44,207 bases of DNA from Alphaproteobacteria bacterium (lineage in GTDB: Bacteria > Pseudomonadota > Alphaproteobacteria > RF32 > CAG-239), in the NCBI GenBank assembly GCA_016288295.1, contig JAEEYV010000002.1, positions 1-44,207 on the forward strand, written 5' to 3'. The notes under the pieces are model-generated. The model saw nothing but the letters and a program-made list of their open reading frames with translations. It had not been told where the DNA came from and ran no database searches. Shown here one piece after another: positions 1 to 7,925 of the stretch; positions within the stretch are counted from its first letter, which is position 1, and each line of letters opens with the position of its first letter. The position numbers and the translations under genes are program-made.

Positions 1-332
1 AGCAGGCGCATATAGTCATAAATTTCGGTTATGGTGCCAACGGTCGAACGAGGATTGTGTGAGGTGGTTTTTTGCTCAATAGAAATGGCCGGTGAGAGAC
101 CTTCAATGGAATCGACATCAGGTTTTTTCATCAAGTCTAAAAACTGACGGGCATAAGCGGACAGACTTTCAACATAACGACGTTGTCCTTCGGCATAAAT
201 AGTATCAAATGCCAAAGACGATTTTCCCGAACCGGAGAGACCAGTGATAACGGTCAATTTGTTTTTGGGAATTTTGATATCAATGGCTTTGAGGTTATGT
301 TCTCTTGCACCTTTTATGTCGATATATTCCAT
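1..332 (-). CDS. uvrA: UvrA, excinuclease ABC subunit A (N-terminal part, cut by window edge)
   Basis: The reading frame starts at an ATG at 332 on the minus strand and runs off the left edge, so only about 110 N-terminal residues are visible. They begin [19 protein letters not shown] and contain the Walker A loop GLSGSGKSS at about residues 31-39. [24 protein letters not shown] and [17 protein letters not shown] UvrA sequence follow. UvrA is the damage-sensing ABC ATPase of nucleotide excision repair; full-length proteins are about 950 residues. An AGGAG ribosome site lies 8 nt before the ATG. The gene is divergent from the binding-protein gene at 461. I saw no clear GTTC-N7-GTTC SOS box in the shared upstream region, unlike recA in this window. 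Confidence 0.95.
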   Translation of the reverse strand, partial: MEYIDIKGAREHNLKAIDIKIPKNKLTVITGLSGSGKSSLAFDTIYAEGQRRYVESLSAYARQFLDLMKKPDVDSIEGLSPAISIEQKTTSHNPRSTVGTITEIYDYMRL

Positions 333-402
333 GACTATTCTCCTGAAAAAGTAATATAGACAAGCGTTGAAAATTTAGCAACAAATTTATCAATAAAGAT
401 GC

Positions 403-431
403 TTGATATTATGATAAAAATTGCTTATGCT
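403..431 (+). promoter_or_regulatory. Sigma-70-type promoter for the binding-protein gene
   Basis: TTGATA (403-408), a 17-bp spacer and TATGCT (426-431) lie about 30 bp before the ATG at 461, in the divergent uvrA intergenic region. Assigned by consensus only. Confidence 0.5.
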
Positions 432-460
432 TGTTTTGTGATTGAACAAAGAAGAAAAAG

Positions 461-1576
461 ATGAAAAGTTTTTTTAAAAAAATATTAATTGCGACAATTT
501 TGATATGTCCGTTTGCTGCGCGGGCGGATATTAATATAGCAATTGTTTCTCCTATGAGCGGGAGTTATAAGTATTATAGCGAGGAGTTGATTGACGGAGC
601 AAAAATCGCGGTTGATGAAATTAATAATCGCGGTGGATTGCAAGGTAGAAAAGTAAATTTAGTACCGGTAGATGATCCGTGTGATGATGTTTTATCTTTG
701 AGTACGGCGCAAATGATGGCTTTGAACAAATCTGCAGAAGATAAAATGTATTTGGTTATCGGTCCTCATTGTACAAATGTCGCCGATCAGGTGGCAGATT
801 TGTTGCATAAGGCAGAGATTGTACAGATACATCCGACCAGTATAAGCAAGGCTTTTTATTCTGTTTCTAAACCTAATGTAGTACGTTTTGCCGGGTATAA
901 GGAAGATCAAGCCAGAGGATTAGCGCATTTTGTGGTTGATCACTATCCAAGCAAAAAAATGGCAGTTATTTATGATGAAAACAGCGCCGAGATGAGATCA
1001 ATAGTGGATGCAATCGGTAATGAATATACAGTTATGGGCAAGACAGGTGATGTTTTATTGATTCCATATGCCGGTGATAAAGGAATATCGGGAGTTGTTG
1101 ATAAGGTTTTGGAAATAAATGCCGATATTGTTTATGTTATGGGTAAATATGACAATGTTTTGGCGGCAAGTGAAAGGTTGAGAAATAGAAATGATAAAAT
1201 TATTTTGTTGACGGATCGTTATCAACTCAGCAAAAAGTTTATTCGTAAGACTAATGAACTTTCAAAGGAGAGTTTATTGTTTTCGTTGGCGTCACTGAAA
1301 AACAATCCTAATTTTGCATCAAGTCTGGTTAGGTTACGCCTATGGGGAATTGAGCCTGAAGGGCTGATGCCATATGGATATTTGTCTGTAAAGATGTGGG
1401 CAGATATGGTTAATAGGGCAAAATCTTTTAAGTATGCTCGTGTGTTAAAACAACTCAATAACAGAAAGGTAGCTACCGGATGGGGAAATGTTGTTTTTGA
1501 AGGCGGTGTTCCTAAACAGGCGGCACCATTTACGGTATATCGCATCAGAAAAGGTGAATATACACAAGTCAAGTGA
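461..1576 (+). CDS. Periplasmic ligand-binding protein, LivJ/LivK type (branched-chain amino acid receptor family)
   Basis: A 371-residue protein with a signal peptide (MKSFFKKIL, hydrophobic stretch, cleavage after AARA near residue 22). The mature start INIAIVSPMSGSYKYYSEELIDGA and the segment AVDEINNRGGLQGRKVNLVPVDDPCD are typical of type I periplasmic binding proteins (Peripla_BP_6). So is the second lobe with IGPHCTNVADQVADLL. Family members deliver amino acids or related small ligands to ABC permeases. No permease or ATPase gene is adjacent: the neighbours are uvrA and ssb. It is therefore an orphan receptor or a partner of a transporter elsewhere, and the ligand cannot be read from the sequence. 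The ribosome site is weak (AAAGAAGAAAAAG before the ATG). Confidence 0.8.
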   Translation: MKSFFKKILIATILICPFAARADINIAIVSPMSGSYKYYSEELIDGAKIAVDEINNRGGLQGRKVNLVPVDDPCDDVLSLSTAQMMALNKSAEDKMYLVIGPHCTNVADQVADLLHKAEIVQIHPTSISKAFYSVSKPNVVRFAGYKEDQARGLAHFVVDHYPSKKMAVIYDENSAEMRSIVDAIGNEYTVMGKTGDVLLIPYAGDKGISGVVDKVLEINADIVYVMGKYDNVLAASERLRNRNDKIILLTDRYQLSKKFIRKTNELSKESLLFSLASLKNNPNFASSLVRLRLWGIEPEGLMPYGYLSVKMWADMVNRAKSFKYARVLKQLNNRKVATGWGNVVFEGGVPKQAAPFTVYRIRKGEYTQVK

Positions 1577-1646
1577 GCAGGATAGACTTAAATGATGATT
1601 TATTTTATAGTCTGTTTAGTTTAATTGTAATTTAAGGTGAAATATA

Positions 1647-2102
1647 ATGGTTGGAAGTATAAATAAAGTTATTTTGGTAGGAAATTTGGGTGCTGATCCG
1701 AGAGTTAATACTACCCAAAACGGAAGCAAGGTTGTTAATTTAAGTATTGCAACTTCAGATAGCTGGAAAGACAAGGTTTCCGGTGAAAGAAAAGAGCGTA
1801 CGGAATGGCATAGAGTGGTTGTGTTTAACCCGCAGTTGGCAGAAGTTGCCGAGAAATATTTGCGTAAGGGATCAAAGGTTTATATTGAAGGGCAGTTGCA
1901 AACTCGTAAATGGGAAGACGCTAACGGTCAGGAAAAGTATTCAACAGAGGTTGTGTTGCAAAACTTTAGCGGTAATTTGGTTATGTTGGACGGTAAAGGG
2001 GATAGCGCTTCCGGTGAAGATGTGTTCTCGGGGTCTGCTGCAAACGGTTGGGATACAGCTCCGGCCGCTGCTCCGAATTTGGATGACGATATTCCGTTTT
2101 AG
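1647..2102 (+). CDS. ssb: Single-stranded DNA-binding protein
   Basis: 151 residues. The N-terminal OB fold opens with [18 protein letters not shown] sequence (here [20 protein letters not shown]). It continues with [13 protein letters not shown] and [19 protein letters not shown] (residues about 45-95), which are hallmark SSB segments. A short low-complexity linker leads to the acidic tip DDDIPF, the docking tail for RecO, PriA, exonuclease I and other partners. SSB coats single-stranded DNA during replication, repair and recombination. AAGGTG precedes the ATG as ribosome site. The gene appears monocistronic, ending in a hairpin 10 nt after the stop. Placement near uvrA is common in alphaproteobacteria. 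Confidence 0.97.
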   Translation: MVGSINKVILVGNLGADPRVNTTQNGSKVVNLSIATSDSWKDKVSGERKERTEWHRVVVFNPQLAEVAEKYLRKGSKVYIEGQLQTRKWEDANGQEKYSTEVVLQNFSGNLVMLDGKGDSASGEDVFSGSAANGWDTAPAAAPNLDDDIPF

Positions 2103-2111
2103 AAAGTTTGA

Positions 2112-2135
2112 AAAGCCTCCCGAAAAGGAGGCTTT
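2112..2135 (+). terminator. Terminator of ssb
   Basis: AAAGCCTCC (2112-2120) pairs with GGAGGCTTT (2127-2135) around a 6-nt loop. The U-rich tail is weak and comes only after 2150. Confidence 0.7.
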
Positions 2136-2222
2136 CGAGTTCTTAATAGTTGTTGTTTTTAAAAGAGATAAAGCTGTAACCGCTTGTACGCATGTGTTTT
2201 TTTAAAAAATTGACAAAAACAT

Positions 2223-2251
2223 TTGACACAGGATCGTTTTTGTGGTAGAAG
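2223..2251 (+). promoter_or_regulatory. Promoter of the 79-residue orphan gene
   Basis: TTGACA (2223-2228), a 17-bp spacer and TAGAAG (2246-2251). A second TTGACA sits 13 bp upstream at 2210-2215. The leader from about 2258 to the ATG is nearly all A/T and has no Shine-Dalgarno sequence. The same layout recurs before the genes at 17930, 20098, 40897 and 41307. Confidence 0.55.
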
Positions 2252-2290
2252 TGCAGAAGTTATCAATTTTTATTATATAATTATATTATC

Positions 2291-2530
2291 ATGAAGAAGA
2301 ATGAAAAGATTCCGACAGAGTGTGATGAGGTGCAGTTTGTGAAAAAATCATCACCTTATAGCGTTGTTGCTTATGTTGGCGAGAAGCGGCAACTGTGCTC
2401 CAGGGCGCAGATGGAGGCCGCCCGGCTTTTTTCCGGACTTGAGATGATGATTATTCTCGCCGTCGTAGCTCGTGTGGGGGGCGTTGTGTGCCCCGCTGCG
2501 CAGAGTATCGCCCGTGCTAAAAAGCTCTAA
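2291..2530 (+). CDS. Small hypothetical protein (79 residues)
   Basis: I do not recognise this gene. The product begins MKKNEKIPTECDEVQFVKK and has a hydrophobic stretch near residues 50-68 (GLEMMIILAVVARVGGVVC) that could be a single membrane segment. It ends with a basic tail (IARAKKL). It is a free-standing unit with its own TTGACA promoter and a 49-nt hairpin after the stop. There is no Shine-Dalgarno sequence in its AT-rich leader. The second half (about 2375-2525) is visibly richer in G and C than its neighbours and uses codons such as CCC, GCC and CTC. That part could also hold a structured RNA, so the coding call is moderate. Confidence 0.5.
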   Translation: MKKNEKIPTECDEVQFVKKSSPYSVVAYVGEKRQLCSRAQMEAARLFSGLEMMIILAVVARVGGVVCPAAQSIARAKKL

Positions 2531-2546
2531 AGCCTACTGACATTCT

Positions 2547-2595
2547 ATAACAAAAGCGGTTGTTTCCAGTGATGGAAAACAACCGCTTTTGTTAT
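2547..2595. terminator. Strong hairpin terminator after the 79-residue gene
   Basis: A long inverted repeat: ATAACAAAAGCGGTTGTTT-like arm from 2547, loop around CCAGTGATGG, return arm ending in GCTTTTGTTAT at 2595. It is nearly symmetrical. It can serve both the small plus-strand gene and the minus-strand glycosyltransferase gene, whose stop codon lies at 2605. Confidence 0.8.
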
Positions 2596-2604
2596 TGTTA
2601 TTAG

Positions 2605-3537
2605 TTATGCTTTGATGCGTCGTACATCTTTGCGGGATTTAAAAATCTTATATAGCTTATCCAGATATTCAATATCTGGTTGGCAATTACTGATTTTGCA
2701 CCACAAATAGCGATAAAAAATCGCGCTTTTGTATGGCGATTTATTAGTTTTTTTGGTGAATTTCCAAAAGGCGGATAAAGCTCGTAAATACATGAGGTGC
2801 ATATTCTTTTCAGAAAGTTGCGTGTTATCTTTTATCATCCAATAATAAGCCATAAAACGATCATGATCAAGTTGGATTTTATTGCCGGAGAAGTTGCCGA
2901 TTTCTTTGGGAACAAGTACTACATTGGCACTCATCTTGGCAATACCGCTGGCATAAACTGCCGCACGCAGAGGAATAGATTCATCTTGAATAAAAGCTCT
3001 TTCGTCTGCGCCACCACATTTTTGCAAAACAGAAGTTTTAATTAACTGTCCCATACGAGTAAACCGCCCGGTTAATACTCCCATTAGAGCGTTGGAATTA
3101 TAAGTATAGGTAAAATCTTCCAGTTTACATTTTTCTAATTCTTGCGGCTCCTTACCGGTTTTGGTAAAACATCCGTAGACTATATCGGCATGGATATTGT
3201 TTGCCAGATCAATCATTTTGGCAGTGGAATCAAGCGGTAAAATGTCATCAGAATCAAGCATGCGACACCACTTACCTTTGGCCAAGGCAATACCTTGGTT
3301 GATGCGGGCACTGATGCCGCGGTTGTGATCGTTTTCAACAATGGTAACGTTGGGAATTTTTCGGGATGCTTGCTTGATTATCTCAACCGAGTTGTCAGTT
3401 GAGCAATCATCAACAAAAATAAACTCAGGATTGTTTAATCCGCTTTGATTAAACAGAGCTTTTAATACTGATGGCAGGTAGTAAGCCTTATTATAAACAG
3501 TCATTACAAAGCTTATATCAATCTCATTATCAGTCAT
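2605..3537 (-). CDS. Family 2 glycosyltransferase
   Basis: 310 residues. The GT-A fold N-terminus reads ISFVMTVYNKAYYLPSVLKAL. FVDDCSTDNS follows at 41-50 (nucleotide-binding acidic pair D43/D44), then the metal-binding DSDD at 95-98 (CRMLDSDDILPLD). A later QDES near 184-187 is in the position of the usual catalytic ED motif. Such enzymes transfer a sugar from a nucleotide donor to a surface glycan or lipid acceptor, which cannot be named here. There is no membrane segment. It is the last gene of a minus-strand run behind two MlaD genes and a DUF2155 gene, 14 nt from the latter, so it is probably co-transcribed although functionally unlike them. Confidence 0.88.
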   Translation of the reverse strand: MTDNEIDISFVMTVYNKAYYLPSVLKALFNQSGLNNPEFIFVDDCSTDNSVEIIKQASRKIPNVTIVENDHNRGISARINQGIALAKGKWCRMLDSDDILPLDSTAKMIDLANNIHADIVYGCFTKTGKEPQELEKCKLEDFTYTYNSNALMGVLTGRFTRMGQLIKTSVLQKCGGADERAFIQDESIPLRAAVYASGIAKMSANVVLVPKEIGNFSGNKIQLDHDRFMAYYWMIKDNTQLSEKNMHLMYLRALSAFWKFTKKTNKSPYKSAIFYRYLWCKISNCQPDIEYLDKLYKIFKSRKDVRRIKA

Positions 3538-3551
3538 GGAACGGCTCCATA

Positions 3552-4382
3552 TCAGTTATTAACTTTTTCTGAAAGTTCACGCTCTAATTTAGAAATTGTA
3601 TCCTGCTGATTTTCAGCAGGTACCGAAGAAGCCGATGTGCTTATGGAAATATCCTCATAATCTGCGGGTTGGGGTGCCGGAGCGGCCGGAGCAGGTTGCT
3701 CTTCAGGAATATCAATTAATGCTTCCGGTTCGCCTTCTTCAGGTATTTCATAGTTTGAGTCAATGTGTTGATTTATATTATTGATTTCAGGCAAAATCGG
3801 CTCATTATCGGTAGTGCTTGAGGTGCCCGAAATCTTTTGCTCAATGTCTGAAGGGATAAGGCTTGTAGGTTCGCCGTTGTTTTCAATTGCTGATGGTAAC
3901 TCGTGAGGAGTTTCTTTTATGGATGGAGCAGTTTGGCGGTTCATTTCAATTTCATCGCGCGCGCTAAGTTGTTCAGCATTCATTTGTTTTTTGGCGTCAA
4001 CTTTGCGATCAACACATTTTATCAACCAAACATCATAAATTGGGTGGGCTACGGGATTAAGTGCCGGAGAAGAGGAAAGCATCCAACCTTTGAAAATATT
4101 AATGCTGCCGTGACTTATGGTGTTGTCTACAACATCAACAAATGCAAAGTTTTCTGGGGTTTCTTCCGGAGTCCGGGTTTTGCATTCTCTTACCAAAATA
4201 GAAAAAGTTCCAAAGCCAACTTCTTGATTTACCGGAACTTCTATTAAGCTTACTTGTCCGGTAATCTTGTCCATGGCTTGCATAACAGCCGTGTTAGTTG
4301 AGATTTCTCCTCCAAAAGCAGGAGATGATACGAGAGCCGAGCAGGCTAAAGTAAGTAAATATTTATTGATTTTGTTCATCAT
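3552..4382 (-). CDS. DUF2155 domain exported protein
   Basis: 276 residues with a signal peptide (KYLLTLACSALVSSPAFG, cleavage near residue 24). Residues about 28-130 match the alphaproteobacterial DUF2155 family. Landmarks are NTAVMQAMDKITGQV, FGTFSILVRECKTRTPEE, AFVDVVD, IFKGWMLSSSPALNPVAHPIYDVWLIKC. Two cysteines (in VREC and LIKC) may pair. The remaining half is a low-complexity tail rich in Pro, Glu and Ser, likely disordered. The function of the family is unknown; members commonly sit beside MlaD and inner-membrane lipid-transport genes. The start (ATGATGAAC) lies within the last 20 nt of the upstream mlaD gene, which suggests translational coupling. The second of the two ATGs is equally possible. 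Confidence 0.85.
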   Translation of the reverse strand: MMNKINKYLLTLACSALVSSPAFGGEISTNTAVMQAMDKITGQVSLIEVPVNQEVGFGTFSILVRECKTRTPEETPENFAFVDVVDNTISHGSINIFKGWMLSSSPALNPVAHPIYDVWLIKCVDRKVDAKKQMNAEQLSARDEIEMNRQTAPSIKETPHELPSAIENNGEPTSLIPSDIEQKISGTSSTTDNEPILPEINNINQHIDSNYEIPEEGEPEALIDIPEEQPAPAAPAPQPADYEDISISTSASSVPAENQQDTISKLERELSEKVNN

Positions 4383-4824
4383 TGCCAGTCACCATAAATA
4401 TAACTTCGCCAACCATGTCCTCAATGGTTTTGAAGTCTTTGGTTTGAGATATTTCATCACCGTCTTTAAGCAATTCTTGTGATTTTCCGGGTTCAATTTT
4501 GATGAATTTATTGCCCATTAATCCACTGCTTGAAATCATGGCAATACTGTCTTTAGGCAGTTTGACATCCGAGGCGATACTTAATTTGATTTCGGCGTCA
4601 TAGGTGTTGTTGTCCAGGCTTTGACCAATAACAGTACCGATTTTGATACCGTTAATCATAACATCGGCACCGACATTAAGACCACCGACTTTGAGAAAAC
4701 GAGCTGTGAGATTGTAGCCTTTAACTGCCTGTAAATCGGATACGGAATAAGCAAAGTACAGGAAAAGCCCTGCAATCAGCAGGACAACAAGTCCCATCAT
4801 GGTTTCAAACGGTCGTTTATTCAT
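4363..4824 (-). CDS. MlaD-like MCE domain protein (second copy)
   Basis: 154 residues from the ATG at 4824, preceded by AAGGAG at a good distance; a longer in-frame start upstream lies inside the preceding gene and is unlikely. One N-terminal transmembrane anchor (MMGLVVLLIAGLFLYFAYSV) is followed by an MCE/MlaD domain. Landmarks are LTARFLKVGGLNVGADVMINGIKIGTV and ISSSGLMGNKFIKIEPG. MlaD proteins form hexameric rings that carry phospholipid between inner and outer membranes with the MlaE permease and MlaF ATPase. Neither partner is encoded here. It overlaps the first mlaD by 8 nt and the DUF2155 gene by 20 nt. Confidence 0.88.
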   Translation of the reverse strand: MNKRPFETMMGLVVLLIAGLFLYFAYSVSDLQAVKGYNLTARFLKVGGLNVGADVMINGIKIGTVIGQSLDNNTYDAEIKLSIASDVKLPKDSIAMISSSGLMGNKFIKIEPGKSQELLKDGDEISQTKDFKTIEDMVGEVIFMVTGNDEQNQ

Positions 4825-5329
4825 TATTTTGCTCCTTATCCTTGAGGCTATCTTTTGCACGATTGGCCTTGCCCAGACCAATAATGCGATCTAACAATTC
4901 TTCCAGAACCATGGCGTCTTGGGTATATGTAAATTCACCACCTGCAGAAATATAATCTTCCGATCCACCCGGCTCAATCTCGATATATTTGTTTCCCAGA
5001 ATGCCGTCACTAACGATAGAAGCAGAACTGTCATCGGGAATTTTTATATTATCTTTAATTTCAAATGTGAGTATTGCTTTGTAATGATCATCAATCTCGG
5101 CATTGATGACTTTACCGATGTCAAGTCCGGCCATGCGGACGGAATCACCGATAGACAAACCGTCAGTACGTCCAAAGCGGGCTTGTACAGCATAATGACT
5201 GCTTTCTTCATCGTGTTGTGCAATCTTATGTTTGACTATATAAAACGAAGCCAAAACAGCAATAATCAAAATCGTATATAATCCGACTTTGATGGAATGA
5301 GTTTCGTCTTTTGAATAGGTGTCGTTCAC
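4817..5329 (-). CDS. MlaD-like MCE domain protein (first copy)
   Basis: 170 residues. A short cytoplasmic start and a transmembrane anchor (KVGLYTILIIAVLASFYIV, about 14-32) precede an MCE domain. Landmarks are VQARFGRTDGLSIGDSVRMAGLDIGKV and IVSDGILGNKYIEIEPGG. A charged C-terminal tail (RAKDSLKDKEQNNE) follows. It is clearly related to the next gene downstream, and the two probably arose by duplication. They may form a mixed ring or serve different lipid routes; that is inference. First gene of the minus-strand unit mlaD-mlaD-DUF2155-GT2, separated from topA by a terminator. Confidence 0.88.
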   Translation of the reverse strand: MNDTYSKDETHSIKVGLYTILIIAVLASFYIVKHKIAQHDEESSHYAVQARFGRTDGLSIGDSVRMAGLDIGKVINAEIDDHYKAILTFEIKDNIKIPDDSSASIVSDGILGNKYIEIEPGGSEDYISAGGEFTYTQDAMVLEELLDRIIGLGKANRAKDSLKDKEQNNE

Positions 5330-5426
5330 GTTGATAACCTTTTAATTTGTTCTATTTTGAGCTAAATCTAGCATTTTATAAGCAAAAATTCCATAAAAAT
5401 TTTAAGGCTGTGGACTAGTAATATTA

Positions 5427-5451
5427 AAAGGGCGGTGATTTTCCGCCCTTT
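5427..5451 (-). terminator. Terminator after topA
   Basis: AAAGGGCGG (5427-5435) pairs with CCGCCCTTT (5443-5451) around a 7-nt loop. On the minus strand it is followed by TTAATATTAC. It lies 6 bases past the topA stop and separates the topA unit from the mlaD unit. Confidence 0.8.
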
Positions 5452-5457
5452 GTACTT

Positions 5458-7911
5458 TTATTTTTTTGCAGCAATAATTTTGAGAGCCTCCTCAAGTGTA
5501 GGTTCTTTGCCATACATGTTTTTTGGAAGTGCATAGTTGTTCTTGCCACACTTGAGATATGGGCCATATCGACCTGAATTTAAAGTTATTTCTAACTTGT
5601 TGTCAGGATTGGTGCCAATGACTTTAGCTTCAGGTTTGGCTGCTACACCTTCTAAAATTTGTTCGGCGCGTTCTTTGGTGATGTTGAATAACGTATCATC
5701 ACCGGTCAAAGATTTGGTTTTTGTTCCTTGTTTGAGATAGGTGCCAAATTTACCGATATTGACTTCAATGTTGTTGCCTAATTGACGAGGAAGTGATAAC
5801 AACATGCAAGCCTGCTCAAAAGTGAGAGTTTCAGGCGAAGTGTAGCGCGGAAGAGAACAACGTTTGGGTTTTTCTTTGCCCATGTCATCTCCCAATTGTA
5901 CATAATAACCATAGGGACCTTTTTTGAGGTAAACAGGCTGTTTATCAAGTTCACCCATAATTTTATCTTCAGGTGAGGCAAGTTGCGGAGCATTGGCAAC
6001 AGCTTCTTCTTCTGCGGTAGTGTCAATCAGTTGTTTAGTATATTTACATTCCGGATAATTGGAACAACCGATAAAGGCTCCAAAGCGTCCGAGCTTAATT
6101 CCCAGACGACCGTTATGACAGTCAGGGCATTGACGCGGATCAGATCCATCTTCATGCGGAGGAAAAAGGTGTTTGCCTAAAACTTCATCAATCTTGTCTA
6201 TTACCTCAGTCATTTGCAAAGGAGAAACGGCTTCGATGTTTTTGATGAATTTTACCCAAAAACCACTGAGCAGTTTTTTCCATTCCATGGCACCGGCGGA
6301 TACATCATCAAGAAATTCTTCCATTTGAGCGGTAAAGTCATATTCAACATATTTTTTGAAAAAGTTTTCGAGAAATACGGTTACAATGCGTCCTCGCTCC
6401 TCAGGAATAAAACGTAATTTTTCAACCTTTACGTATTTGCGTTCCTGCAAAACGGCAATAATCGTCGCATAGGTGGATGGGCGACCTATACCAAGTTCTT
6501 CGAGTTTTTTAACTAAGCTTGCTTCAGTAAAACGAGGTGGAGGTGCAGTAAAGTGTTTATCGGTGGAAATTTCGCCTTTGGTTTCTTTTTCTCCGACTTC
6601 AACATTTGGAAGAATACGGTTGTCGTCATTTTCTTCTTCATCATCAAAACTTTCTTGATAAAGTTTGAGATAGCCGTCAAAGGCAATAACTTGTCCATTT
6701 GCACGCAAAATAATTTTGCTGTCAGATGATACCGAATCGATGCTGACTTTATCTAAAACCGCAGGTGTCATTTGGCAAGCAACAGTACGTTTCCATATAA
6801 GCTCATAAAGTTTGTGTCCGTCAGCATCAAGTTTGGTTTCCATTTTTTTAGGTGTATTGAAAATATCTGCCGGACGAATAGCTTCATGAGCTTCTTGGGC
6901 ATTTTTAGATTTGTTTTTGTATTCTTTAGGAGTTTTGGGCAGATAGTCATCACCAAAATATTTTTTGATTGCTTCACGGCAAGCACTAATGGCTTCCTTG
7001 GAAAGGTTGACGGCATCAGTACGCATATATGTGATATAGCCCTCTTCATAAAGCTTTTGAGCAACTTGCATGGTTTTTTTAGCTGAAAAACGCAGTTTGC
7101 GTGCAGCTTCTTGTTGTAATGTAGAAGTAGTGAAAGGAGGAGCCGGATAGCGGTTTGCTTTTTTGCGTTCTACATTGGAAACTGCAAAATCAGCAGCTTC
7201 TATTTTGGCTTTAGCTTCAAGAGCTTTCTGTTCATTGTTGATATCAAATTTTTCAAGTTTCTTACCGTCAAGAGTTATTAAGTGCGATTTGATTAATGCG
7301 TTTTTGGAAGTGAATAACTCAACATCAATGGTCCAATATTCTTCAGGTTTGAAGTTTTCAATTTCATTTTCGCGATCGCATATAAGGCGTAGTGCTACTG
7401 ATTGTACCCGTCCCGCCGATTTTGAACCGGGAAGTTTGCGCCATAAAACCGGAGATAGGTTAAATCCTACCAAATAATCAAGAGCACGACGTGCCATGTA
7501 TGCAGAAACTAAATTATCATCAATTTGACGAGGGTTTTGGATAGCTTCGGTTACGGCAGATTTTGTGATTTCGTGAAAGACAACTCGTTCAATTTTTTTG
7601 CCGGCAATTTTTTTGCGAGCTTTTAATTCTTCAAGTATATGCCAAGCAATGGCTTCTCCTTCTCTATCCGGGTCGGATGCGAGGACAATGGTATCAGCAT
7701 CTTTGACAGCAGCAATGATATCTTTGAGGCGTTTCTGCCCGCCGGGGCTGAGTTCCCAAGTCATGGCAAAGTCTTTATCGGGTTGAACCGAACCGTCTTT
7801 GCTGGGTAAATCGCGGATATGACCGAAACTGGCTAAGACTTTGTAATCATTGCCAAGATATTTGTTAATGGTTTTTGCTTTGGCGGGGGATTCTACGATA
7901 ACTAATTTCAT
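5458..7911 (-). CDS. topA: DNA topoisomerase I (type IA)
   Basis: 817 residues, normal length for alphaproteobacterial TopA. The Toprim domain starts KLVIVESPAKAKTI and includes ASDPDREGEAIAWH (about 78-91), which binds Mg2+. The catalytic tyrosine is Y295 in GYITYMRTDAVNLS. LEELGIGRPSTYATII (about 475-490) is the conserved DNA-gate segment. A single four-cysteine zinc ribbon is visible (CPDCHNGRLG to CSNYPEC). Three short topo C-terminal repeats follow, marked by GPYGYYVQLG, GKFGTYLKQG and GRYGPYLKCG. It relaxes negative supercoils. It is the third gene of plsY-dprA-topA, 14 nt after dprA. The dprA-topA pairing is widespread in bacteria. Confidence 0.97.
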   Translation of the reverse strand: MKLVIVESPAKAKTINKYLGNDYKVLASFGHIRDLPSKDGSVQPDKDFAMTWELSPGGQKRLKDIIAAVKDADTIVLASDPDREGEAIAWHILEELKARKKIAGKKIERVVFHEITKSAVTEAIQNPRQIDDNLVSAYMARRALDYLVGFNLSPVLWRKLPGSKSAGRVQSVALRLICDRENEIENFKPEEYWTIDVELFTSKNALIKSHLITLDGKKLEKFDINNEQKALEAKAKIEAADFAVSNVERKKANRYPAPPFTTSTLQQEAARKLRFSAKKTMQVAQKLYEEGYITYMRTDAVNLSKEAISACREAIKKYFGDDYLPKTPKEYKNKSKNAQEAHEAIRPADIFNTPKKMETKLDADGHKLYELIWKRTVACQMTPAVLDKVSIDSVSSDSKIILRANGQVIAFDGYLKLYQESFDDEEENDDNRILPNVEVGEKETKGEISTDKHFTAPPPRFTEASLVKKLEELGIGRPSTYATIIAVLQERKYVKVEKLRFIPEERGRIVTVFLENFFKKYVEYDFTAQMEEFLDDVSAGAMEWKKLLSGFWVKFIKNIEAVSPLQMTEVIDKIDEVLGKHLFPPHEDGSDPRQCPDCHNGRLGIKLGRFGAFIGCSNYPECKYTKQLIDTTAEEEAVANAPQLASPEDKIMGELDKQPVYLKKGPYGYYVQLGDDMGKEKPKRCSLPRYTSPETLTFEQACMLLSLPRQLGNNIEVNIGKFGTYLKQGTKTKSLTGDDTLFNITKERAEQILEGVAAKPEAKVIGTNPDNKLEITLNSGRYGPYLKCGKNNYALPKNMYGKEPTLEEALKIIAAKK

Positions 7912-7925
7912 TGTGTTGTGTCTTT

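Noticed and set aside
1747..2205. 152-codon frame overlapping ssb in another phase
   Set aside because: It is a shadow of ssb and reads through its terminator.
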